Shown here piece by piece: positions 23,823 through 35,800 of a stretch of 64,000 nucleotides of DNA; the stretch's first letter is position 1, and each line of letters starts with the position of its first letter. A program made the translations under genes and the position numbers. This DNA is from Lytechinus pictus (lineage: Eukaryota; Echinodermata; Echinoidea; Temnopleuroida; Toxopneustidae). The notes under the pieces were generated by a model, which saw only the letters and a list, made by a program, of their open reading frames with translations, searched no databases and was not told the DNA's origin. The DNA lies in NCBI RefSeq assembly GCF_037042905.1, contig NC_087262.1:21371501-21435500 (forward strand). The letters run 5' to 3'.

Positions 23823-26800
23823 ATGGACATGGGAAAGGTTGAAAGCATCGAAATGGAAAAAGTAGATACATCAAATGAAGATGAATCTCAGGAGGCGGAG
23901 GAGGAGTCTTCAATATCTGAAGATTTTGAGAGGGCGCTATTTGGAGCAATTGAAGTTGGTGACGTGACGACAGTTGGAGGAATCTTACAAGAAATTAAAA
24001 TGAAACAAATTAAGAAGGACTTTCAGGATGAAATTGGAAGGTCAACATATGACTACGTGATCGAAGGTGGATTCTTGCGTAAGAAATAACTCAGTCTTTT
24101 ACATGTATTATGATAAATAATTATCTTTTATTACTCATCCAACAATTCAACATGTGCAGTGGATAAAGTGAAACATTTATTTTGCTTATTTTATGTCAAC
24201 GATTTGAAGATTTTGATTTTGCGACTGAATAATGGGCAACGACATGAGACAAACTTGATCTTAAATCATGTTCAATGAATATTAATATTCAAAATTCAAA
24301 TAATTACCAAAAATGATGTAGAATGAACAAACACACTCTAAAGGCATGAAAAAAAATTTCGGATGCCAAATTGAGTGAATCGATGTTTGTAAACGATTTT
24401 TAATGTTATTTCAATAAACCATACTTTCTTGTGCAGTTCGCGTTTATCATCACATTATATTACCGTTCTGTATATTTCATACTAGCAATGCTGGAGGGTT
24501 TAATGGATGCGAATATCCCGATAGGAGATGCTCTTTTGAGGTCGATCGCGATATCGTGGCACGAAGGGAGTGTTCTTATTTGCAACTACGCCATGACTCT
24601 CCCTCCTGAAGTAAGTGAAATTCTTTTGGTAACCTAATGTCTGCTATATTAATTAAAAGGCATGGGAAATGATTAAAGCATTGTTTTATTGTGATATATA
24701 TCGAACTGTTTCCAATTAAGGACGTTAATCATGTTAATAGTTGTGCTTAAATGCATTGTTTAAATGAAGCTTTTCAAAGTAACCAGACATAATTGTGGGA
24801 AATGTCAGCAACTGAATGAGAGGCCTAAACTAAATAAACATATGAAAAATGGTAATGTAACTTTTATTTCATTTGTAAAACTGATCAAGTAAAAAGTTAT
24901 AAAAAAAAAACAGGCGATCACTTCGGGGGCACGGGGTTTTAAATTGGTCGTTGTTTTGGCAAAATCAATATTTTTTTTTACACAGAATGTCCCATTTTTT
25001 AAGCCAGTTGACTTGACTGCGGAGACTTTCTGTTAAAGGTGGGAAGCTCTACCAAAAAAGCCATTAAGAGTGACGCAAGTCAGCGTAAAAGTAGAAGTAC
25101 ACCCTCAGGTGTTAACAATACATCCCAATGTTAAAATAAGACTGTATGATATACTAGTTAACACCACTGTGGTGTTAACTAGTATATCATACAGTCGTCA
25201 CCACTGGGTATTGATTCAACACCTGAATTTAACACCGGTACTAAATGCTTGAGACGGTTAACTTTTTACACCAGTGCTGTAACTAGTGTAGCCCTTTTGC
25301 TCAAAAGATAAGAATCATAACTGCACCTGTTTTTATTCATTTAGGAGAAGGAGTCCATTTTGGAATGTCGGAGCAAAAATGATGATTTTCATCCAGAAAT
25401 GTCTCCATTGAAACTCTCCGGTATGAAAAATAACTTCCAAATCGTCGAGGTTAGTTTTGAATCCACTTATTATCTTATTTTTAAAAGCATCCTATAAGTG
25501 ATAAGATCAATGCATATAACCGAGAAATAAGATAATTGGGGAAATGGGTTAGAAAAAAGTTTGTGCATAGTTTGTTTTATTACAGCCATGCAGCCTGAGC
25601 TAACCGCAAGCAAAAGGGAAATTATTCGCATTACTTAGGAGTAATTCAAGTACGTTTAAATTACACGATGTACACACCATGGCAAAATACCTCAACTTTA
25701 TTTCTGTCGATAACCTCATCAACTCCATTATCATGATTATACGAAGAAATATTGAATTCAATATTTCACTCTAAGCGGTTTATTAAGATTTAAAGATAAA
25801 GGATTTTCCCTAAATCGAATTATGCCAAAATGATATTACACAACGTTATTCTGTTATTTGTGACATAGCATAAAGTATTTTACTAAGCATTGTTAAAGTA
25901 TGGTTCTTAATATCGAAACTTAACAGAGTCTTCTTAAAGCCGGTGTGTCACCCTTAACCAAGCCAAAAGCTAGTCAGAAATCAACTGCAACCCTTACTGA
26001 TGTCGTGTGTCTGCTAGACTATTATCGAGCCGTTTCATCGGAAGCTTATCTTGGCCTTGTCCATCCTGACCCCCTTGATAACGCGTTTAGATTGAGTCAA
26101 GAGCTGAGAGAGCTGGGAAACGACTGGGAAGAGTTTAACGCCGAATTCTTCGGCATGGCGGAGAAAGTCGAACGATTTTCAGCAACATTATTAAATCATC
26201 TCGAATCTTCTGTTGAGGTAATTATCACAAAATGCAGTGATTGTACTCTCGACTTAAAATCATGAATGTGAATTGCAATACCAATTTTCACGACAATAAT
26301 GTTGACTCCTGTCATATCTGAGCCAAAACGAAAAACCTAGGTCTATTGCGAACATTTAGGCCTATAATTTTTGTCGACGAATGTGTTTCTTGATGAAAAA
26401 GTCATCGACTATTCGGGAATAATGGTGACGATTTATTTTCACCATCGCTCTAAGTTGATCTTTCGTAATATGCCGTTTCATGAACGATTTTGAAAATGAC
26501 ATAAAAATTGACATCCTATCCATAGTCCTTTTCTACCCTCAAAAAAGCCTATCAGACAGGTGCGGTAAAGGTTATCGAATAATTCGGTATAATAAGTCGA
26601 ATAAGTCGTTAACACTTTGTCTTATTTGCAAATTCCATTGTGACGCACTTCCTTTACGATGACCGTTAATAAACAAATTTTATTTCATGTTCATATTTAC
26701 CCCAGCTTCAAACTCTTTTCACTCAAAGCGGGACCCCATCAAAGAACCCGATGTCCAAGGTCGAGACAGCTATCAGATATCAGCAGAAAGACGTAATGCA

Positions 26801-29800
26801 TTTAGGTTTTTTTTTAGTCATTCAATATCTCGTTAACAAAACAGATCAGATTTTCTCACGAATAAAGTTTAAAATAATAAAAAGACTTAGAAAGAAATAA
26901 TAAAAGCTAAGTGAAGCAATATCTAATCTTCATGAGGTACATAAATGAAATTTTCAATTTTATTTTTAGATTTCTCATTTCATTAAGTTTAATCAGTAAC
27001 AAACCACCTATCCTCTTCCCCTCTTTTACCATCTCTCTCTCTACCTTTCTTTCTTTCTGCTCTCCTCTCTCTCCCTCCTCTGCCCCATCTCTCGTAATTT
27101 CTTCTCTCTCTTTTAATTACACGTCTTAGTTTGTCGCGCATGCGTATTCTCAGAAAGCAATGTCTTTCGCGTTCTACCAAGTCTTTGCCTCGACATCAAA
27201 CCTTCGAATGTTTCTCATGACAGCGCTTCTCGTGATCGCCTACCCTTTCATCAGCGTGATCTTCCTTGCGTATCAGGGAGATTTCTTGACTAGGCTTCTC
27301 GAAACACCGTAAGTTATGAAATTCTTTGATAATAATTGTTTGTATATTGTATATTGCCTATAACAATATCGACGAGAATAATAAAGACAATCATGATGAC
27401 AGTACCGACTACACCGACAACAACATGACCATGTGGTCTGACAATAATTGATGCGTAATTTTCAAACTCAAATATTGACGGACTTTTAAAAAAGTTAAAA
27501 GTTTTTTTAATGATCGAATTCCAATACGTCAGTAAAAAATTTGTCAAAGTGAAAATAATTTTCAACTGTGGAAACTTCCACAGTAAAAGTGTTCACAGTA
27601 TTTTCATATGCTTATATTTATGAATCTCATAATTAAACATTTTATCATTATGAAGATGATTTCACATTGTGGTTCACATTGCGAACACACTTTTGGACAA
27701 TGTGTTCTTTTTAGAGGGTGTGGATAATTATGTGTGCACGATCATATAGGGTCAATCTGGGTCCCTTCTTACGAAGAGTTACAATTGATCCAATCAATCA
27801 CAACTATGGAAAGCCAGCAACGTCAACATCTAAAACACATGTTTGTTCAAAATATATTCTAGATATGATGTATATTTATACATTCATAGTTTTCTTGAAA
27901 ATTCAGTCTGCTTCTTTTTGTTTACAAAGGACATCGTGCAAATTTCCTGAAGAAAAAATTATGACGTCAATGGATTTCCATATACTTGAGGTTGATCGGA
28001 TCAATCGTAACTCTTTGTAAGACGAGAGCCTCCTGATTTTCTTAAAACTTGATTCCCAGGCACATTAAACTCTGGATGTTGTTTGGTTCTAATGTAACGC
28101 TCCTGATCTTCGTATTTATGAACTCTTATTTGGATCAGCAAGATCATTCGTATCCAATCTACTGCGTACATGTTCTCATCGCGGTGCATTGCGTAGGTAA
28201 GTAATAGACTTTAAAGGCCGTTGAATAATAATAATAATCATCATCATCAATATCACATCCACCATCTTCACCACTTTCATTATCATCACCACCAACCACC
28301 ACATCATTATCATTGTTATCATCATCAACATCATCATCATTATCATCGTCGTCGTCGTCATCATCATCATCATCACCATCATCATCATCACCATCCTCAT
28401 CATCCTCTTCATTTACATTATCATCACAACCACCTTCTTCATCATGGTCATCATCATCGTCGCTATTATCATCCTTTCCATCACTATTACCACCACCCCA
28501 TCATTTTCAATTCTGGCTATTTTTATTCTTGATTTTATAGGTATGGTCTGGAAGCACGTACAAGAAATTTTCTCCCGTGGTTTCATAAAGTTCATCAAGT
28601 ATGAGATGAACGTGGCCGAGGTTATCATCATAACTCTGTGCTTTGCTTTCGTCGCCAGCGACTGGATTGGACGTGTGCAAGTAATATTATGTCATTTCTT
28701 TACGTGCTTTGTTCCAAAGTTCTTTCTTTCTTATAATCATATTCTATTAACATGAAATCTTACTTTCTGCTACGCGTTGGCTAGTCACGACCGCGTTAGT
28801 GAATGAGATTATATTATGTTAAATTAAATGATATTCATCATTCTTCTTCATTCGTGTGTGTGTGTGTGGGGGGGGGTCGTGTGGTGTGTGGGTGTAGATG
28901 TGTGTGATCTTTAGATTTTTGTTTTCATTTTTCATTTCATTTATTTATTCCAAATTCTCATTAAAAAACATACAACATACAAATCAAAGAATATACAAAT
29001 AAAGATACAAAAATAGAAATACATTTAACAAGAGAATAAATGAGAATATGAGGGAGCCAGCATAGGCAAATGGCCTTTCTAAGGCTGGGCTCCCGAGACC
29101 ATAATATAATCATAATAATCATAATAATAGATGGGGAGGTAAATTAGGGAAATGTGGCAACTTGTGTGAGGGGAGTTTTGATTATACCTATTTGACAAAG
29201 TACCATGCCAAGTCACTAATGGTGTGGTGTCAATTAAGCTAATAAATTTAATAACCTCTCTTTTGTGGTTTAATGATCTGCTAAATTACCGACTTATTAA
29301 GCTGTAATAGCTTCATTAATCAAACCAACGTAATAGATGAGGTATTTATATCAACATAATTGCATTGTTGGCTTGTTATTAAAGTGAACATAATCTCGAA
29401 TAGGGTATCTCAAAGCCTGTGTTCTTAGACTGTTAGATTAACTCAAATATATTTATTAACACGTTCCACTTTATGCATTCAAGGCTGCTTCTGCTTACGT
29501 TTTGGAAGCAAAATAATGTTTTCTTAACCATAAAGATATATGAAAATTAGTATAATCTCTATGTTCTAAACACAATGTATAGTTTGAAAACACATTTCGT
29601 GGCATAGGTCTTCCATGCTCAAACATGTCAAAAGAAGTCGATTTCACAAACGTACATTGCGCATAATTATGTTCTATCTTCCTAAGATAGCGACACAGAG
29701 TTACATACTGTGTATACTCAGTGGATAGCTCACGATTTGCAAAAGTGGCTTTTGTATTTCTTTTTCACGAATACGACGCTTTGTTTCCAGCAAAAATTAA

Positions 29801-32800
29801 ACTAATATTGAATATAAAATGCATATGTTTTAGAAGAGGGAAAACGTTAAAAGTTATGAAATTTTCATTAGACCTAGTAGCATAGCATTCATGGCTATAT
29901 TTTAGCATAAGTTTATGTCAGTTTTACATCATAAAATGTGCCTATTCCAATTACGAGTTGGCGTATGGTGATAACACGTAAATTACGAGTGTGAACTCTC
30001 AGAATATAGTATGATTGCAAGTGAATTCATGAAAACAATATTGTGTTTCAACTTATCTATTCGTAGGGTGACGCACCCGGCAAGTTACACCAGTCAGTTG
30101 TCGAATCCAATATGGCGTTGCAATGCACATCTTGGAGTTGCGCGGAATGGAATCACCCAGTCATCATATCAAATGCTTTGTGTGGTGAGTTATACTTTCC
30201 TAACAATATTTTCATTGAATTCATCTACTGATGCAAATTTACATTAGGAGCATTGATTTCCACCGTGGATACCCCATGGGCATCCTTGACTTCGACTGGT
30301 TGAAAGGCATCACGGGTAATCTGAAAATTTGTGACTACGGATCTTAATGCGATAACCACTGATGATGGGGCCACACCAAGTGTCAGCAGTGTACCCAGGA
30401 TTTTCCAAAAGGGGAGCCAATTTTTTGGAGGATATTTCGTCCGCGAACAAATTTGACAAGCCCCCCCCCCCCCCCCCAAAAAAAAGGGTCTTCAACCACA
30501 AATAAAGGATTTCGTACCAGAAAAAAAAATTACAAAGCAAAAAAAAAAAAAGGTCTTCAACCGCAAATAAAGGACATTTCGTTAACAAGAGGGGGCACAC
30601 GTCTGTTTCCATTGCATTTTTACATTACAAATGATTAAATTTGCATCTCAAAAGGGGGGCACGTCCCCTGGATCAGTTGTGACTCGTCAGGGGGCAGGGG
30701 TACGTCCCCTGCATGAGTTGTGACTCGTCATCGGGGGGCAGTCTGCCCCCCCCCCCCCTTAGATACGCTAGTGCCAAGTGTGCATATTACCCTTGGGCCT
30801 CGCTATTTATGTCAATAGGGAGTTTTCGCTTCACGGCAGACGACGGATTCAAGGACATAGAAACTGCACTGTCAATGCCCTTCATGACGATCAAAACTAG
30901 ATTTTGGGCAAACGACGTATTTGCAATTTTTCGTCAGCTCTGAAACTGCTGTTCCGGTTCACCAATTTTCGACAAAGTCTTCCCAGCTGTTCTTTGTCAT
31001 TTGACGGATATTTTCAAAGCATTTACTGTGTTATTAAATCCGTTCTGCGTCACTGTGCGAAGACTCCCTATTAATGGACCGAAAGAAACGTTGCCTTTTT
31101 TGTCTTAATAATTCAATGAAAACCAATAAGACAAATTCGGTACTGGTAACTTTCTCGCATGGCAGTACCTAATGGGCAATCGATTTGGTCGTTTGAATGT
31201 GTAATGTTTTCTCATATCAGTTGTCAGAAAGATTCATGTGCTCTTTTGATCCTCTACATATCTGGCGATTGAGAAGATAGTTTGGCCTAGGCCTATGTTA
31301 CCTTAGTAGTTGTCCATTTGATAAGCCATTCATTACAATAATCATGGTCATACGGAGTTACTTTTTATTACAAACTAAGCGCCAATAAAACTCATATTCC
31401 ACTAAAAATATGCAAAATATCTTGAAACTTTCATTGCAGGTATTGTAGTGGTATTGTGCGTGTTTAGAACATTCCATTCAGTCGTCACAAGCTGCCACGC
31501 CATCTTCGTCATCTGGAAGTCTACGATCGGAGCCATTCGGGACCTCGTGAGATTCTCGGCAATACTCGGCGTACTCCTCGTATCAGTAGCAGTGGGAATG
31601 AACGCAATGTCTCTTTCCGAAGTAAGCCGATTTCGCAAAATATTTCTGTACTCTAGTGAGTCTGTAGCAAAATGAAGGCTCATTCGGGGCCTTGTTTTCG
31701 TGTGTCGCTAAACACTCTGCGTCCTATATATATTCGACTTTTCGACGACAGGAAAAGGCCTAACGACTGTGGATAAACTACGTCATACAAAATGTATTTC
31801 CATCCGTGTGTCTGCCAGTCCTGTAATCATTTCTCAGAAAGTATAACTGTGAAATTCCCTTTTTTGAGCAGAATTGTCTTCAACTTCAATTTTCGATCTG
31901 ATCCTATATACATCTTTACAAAAATGAAATCAGACCTCGATTTTCATTGTTTATAGAGAAAAGGTTTAGAACTAAAATTGTTATTGTGCGTTTATACCAC
32001 TTCCACAGTTCTATGCTCATCCGTCGCAATCATGTCTAAATGATTTATCTGCGGAACCTTGTAATATCTTGGGCAAGAGATTCATTTCGTAAGTGATATC
32101 ATTTATTATCGTTTATAATTCATTAGGCTTAATTCTGATTTCATACATTTTTTTCATAATGTCAACTTTGGAAATAATATACCGGACGCAATCAATGCTG
32201 ATTCCTAAAATCGGAAATTCATTGACATGATTTTTTTAATCATAATTATGCATGACTGAAGAAGGGCGTCATATCATAGCCTAAAATGGACTCAATTAAG
32301 TCTGCATAATCTATGACTGAATACTCATAAATCAAGAAAGTCTAATGATTTCGTTGATTGCTTGTTGAGAAATGCCAAAAGTACCTTAATTTCACCATTC
32401 TTTAGATTAAAAAGTATTATAAAGCATCAAGTAAGTGGCGTTAACAGATGAACATACTTGTCGGCTTGCTCCCAGAACATAAGATGTCAGATTTTCAGTA
32501 CCGTGCAGTAGTCGATTAAGCCGGAAAAAAATCATCGTCATGCTGCTTCGATCATGGAACGTTACCCGCTTTCTCATCATTCTTGAGGAGCCATACAACA
32601 AAATGTTGAGTGATTTTCAATGTCAAATTATTATCCTCTAAGCAACGATTTTGGTAGCTTATAACAATATTCATTGAAAATCAATAACTAATCTGTTTCA
32701 AGTAATGCTCCCTTATCTCGACACAGTATTCCCAAGTCGATGTTGACTCTTTATTGGGCACTCTTTGCGGTGCGAGGGCAATCGTACGTTCGGACATCAT

Positions 32801-35800
32801 CCGATGGTGATACGATCTTCGTTCGTGTCTACTACGTCTTCTTCGCAGCGTACTTCATCCTCGCTGTCGTCATCGGTCTCAACCTCTTCATCGCCCTTCT
32901 TACCACACAGCTCACAAAGGTTCAGGTAGGCCTACACTCCTAATTCTTCGGAGTCAAATTTTACTTGGAATGGCGCAATATGCGAGTCAACTCTATTCCG
33001 AGTCAAAGTGACTCGGATAACAATTTAACATTTTGACTCGAAATGGTGTGGCATCGGCTGAAAATCACTTCGAGGAATTCAAAGTAAATCGAAAAAACGA
33101 GTCACTTTGACTCGGAATAGAGTTGACTCCCATCTTGCGTCATTCCGAGTCAAATTTGATAAGTAGACTTATACATATAAATATCTTTTTTTGGGGGGGG
33201 AGGCGTTGATTATGATTGTAAGAAAACTATGTCATCGACTTCGTAAGAAATTTATTCTTTAAATTCTATAAGCAATAATTTGTCCATCTGTTTGAAATTC
33301 TTCGGGCCCCTCAAAATCATTAACCCTGTGCATACTAAACTATTAGATGGCAATTATAATTCCGGGGCCTAAGTAGATAAAGAGTTATTTGCGTCCATAT
33401 ACGTAAGTATGTAGGCCTACCAATCGCATGTTATTTGTGTAGCATTTAGATGATAAATATATGAGAAAGTAAAAGCGAGGAGAAAATTTAAGGTTATTTA
33501 AACATGATTGTTTGTATTCCTTTCATCATTAACAGAGGAACAGTGATATGGAATGGAAATTTGGCAGAGCTCAGTTGTGGCTTCGTGTCATCGAAGCAAA
33601 GACTGATCTTCCACCTCCATTCAACCTTATCCCCAAATCAGGGACGGTACTGCGCATGATCAAGAGGTGCGTTGGAAAGACGCCGCGGAGCTCGGAAGAA
33701 GTACGTAAAAATGAAATAGAGATAGATTCATTTGCATCATAAAGGAGTTTTAGCACCGCGATGCAGAACGGATTCCAGAACACAGTATTGAAAATGCCCG
33801 TCAAATGACAAAAAACATCCATCTGGGTGGTCTTTGGTTAACCAGAACAGCGTTTTCGTCCTAAGTTTCAAAGCTGACGAACAATTGCAAATGAATTTAT
33901 GTCGTTTTTCCAGAGTCCAGGACGAAACTGCTGTTTGGATTCACCAATTTTCGACAAAGACCACCCAGCTGGGTGTTTTTTGTCATTTGACGGGTATTTT
34001 CAATACTGTGTTCTTGAACCCGTTCTGTGTCGGGATGCGAGAAGTCGCTATTGAAGGGTTTGGGAACTTAAAGTTCAAGTCGACCCCAACAAAAAGTTGA
34101 TTTGAATGAAAAGATAAAAATCCAACAAGCATAACACTGAAAATTTCATCAAAATCGGATGTAAAATTAGAAAGTTATGACATTTTAAAGTTTCGCTTAA
34201 TTTCACAAAACAGTTACATGCACATCCAAGCTGGTATGCAAATGAGGAGACTATGACGTAATCCACTCACTATTTCTTTTGTATTTTATTAAAATATATG
34301 AAATATTCTAATTTCCTCCTCATTGTCAAGTGATTGATTCCTCCCTGAACATGTGGAATCGGCATTGTTTAATACTATATGGTTCAGTCAAGTTGGTCCT
34401 TATTGTCAAATCTATAAAAAAATGAAATATTTTATAATTCAAACAATAAAGAACGAAAGAAATAGTGAGTGATGGACATCATCGACTCACTCACCTAGTT
34501 GTGCATATCACTGTTTTGTGAAAAATAAGCGAAACTTTAAAATGTCATAACTTATTATACATCCAATTTTGATCAAATTTCAGCACTATGCTAGTTTGAT
34601 TTTTCTCTATTTATTCAAGTCAGCATTTTCCTGGGGTGGACTTGACCTTTAAATATAGCACCAGCATACGAGGTTACTTTGAAATACATGTATACAGACA
34701 ATGTAAAACGGCTGCAGAAAAAGTTGCAAGCAAACGCAACTTGACTTTCAATCACTCAGGCTGTCAGAAGTGCTTATTTTGGACTTGTAGCTGATTTTTT
34801 TGAGTTGCGCTCAAACTCATTTTTCTGTAACGGTCCCGAACTATGAACCAATCAGGTGAACGTTCAGAGTACCTCGTAATTTCTCGTAATGATCGTTCAA
34901 ACCAGTGAAACATAAATAACTGACACACGTGACACGTACGTAGGTCTATAGTTGTGTCCGCAGTTTCACGATGACCTTTAAAAGGGCACCAAGATGACGA
35001 GATGGGCACTGATTAATAGAAAAAGTGAGAGACGACGATCAAGAATATTAATAGACAAGGCGTTAATTCTCTTAAATCCCGTCAAGTCGACTTGAATGAT
35101 GTAAACGAGAAGTTAAGTAAACACCCAATGTTTTGTCTCCATGCCTTTTTTCTGAAAAATCGACTAGACGAGATTTTTCAGAAAAAACGAATGATGTTCT
35201 TATTGCTCTATTCTAGTCAATGACATATTTTTCCCTTTTTCACATTCCGTATATCCAGTATTTATTTCATTATCATTTATCTTTATAAAGGATGAAGATA
35301 GATCTGAAGACGGCGAAAGGACGCGAAAGGTAACTGTTATCCCATGTTATGTTTTACGACTGTAAGATCAGCAGCAGCAGCAACAACAACAACAACTCCT
35401 ACTCAGTGGCGTACCGTGGGTCAGGGTATTGGGGGCACCGATAACATTTTTTACTCACTTAGTTGGCGCGCGAAGCGCACTCAATCACCAGATATTGACA
35501 TAATAGAGTCATTTTAAGGACTATGCCATTAAACGGATATGTATCTTACTAATCAAATAATGCGAGAGTGGAGCGTGAGCTGAGCATTTTTGATATTCAG
35601 ACGTAAAAATTGATATAATAAGCAAATATATGTAATCATAATTACACACCCGTCTCACTAAACAGCGCGAAGCACGAGCTGAATTCTTTTTTTTTATATA
35701 ATGACCCCAAACAGGGACACTTTGATATCTAATCCATTAAGAGTATACATATCTCACCATAGTCATCTAATGTGAGCGCGAAGCGCTTGCTTATTTTGTT

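Noticed and set aside
26989-27180. Arg/Glu-rich minus-strand frame
   Set aside because: Antisense of the pyrimidine-rich tract before TRPC exon 6.
28176-28540. Met-, His- and Ser-rich frames
   Set aside because: CAT/CAC microsatellite in TRPC intron 7.
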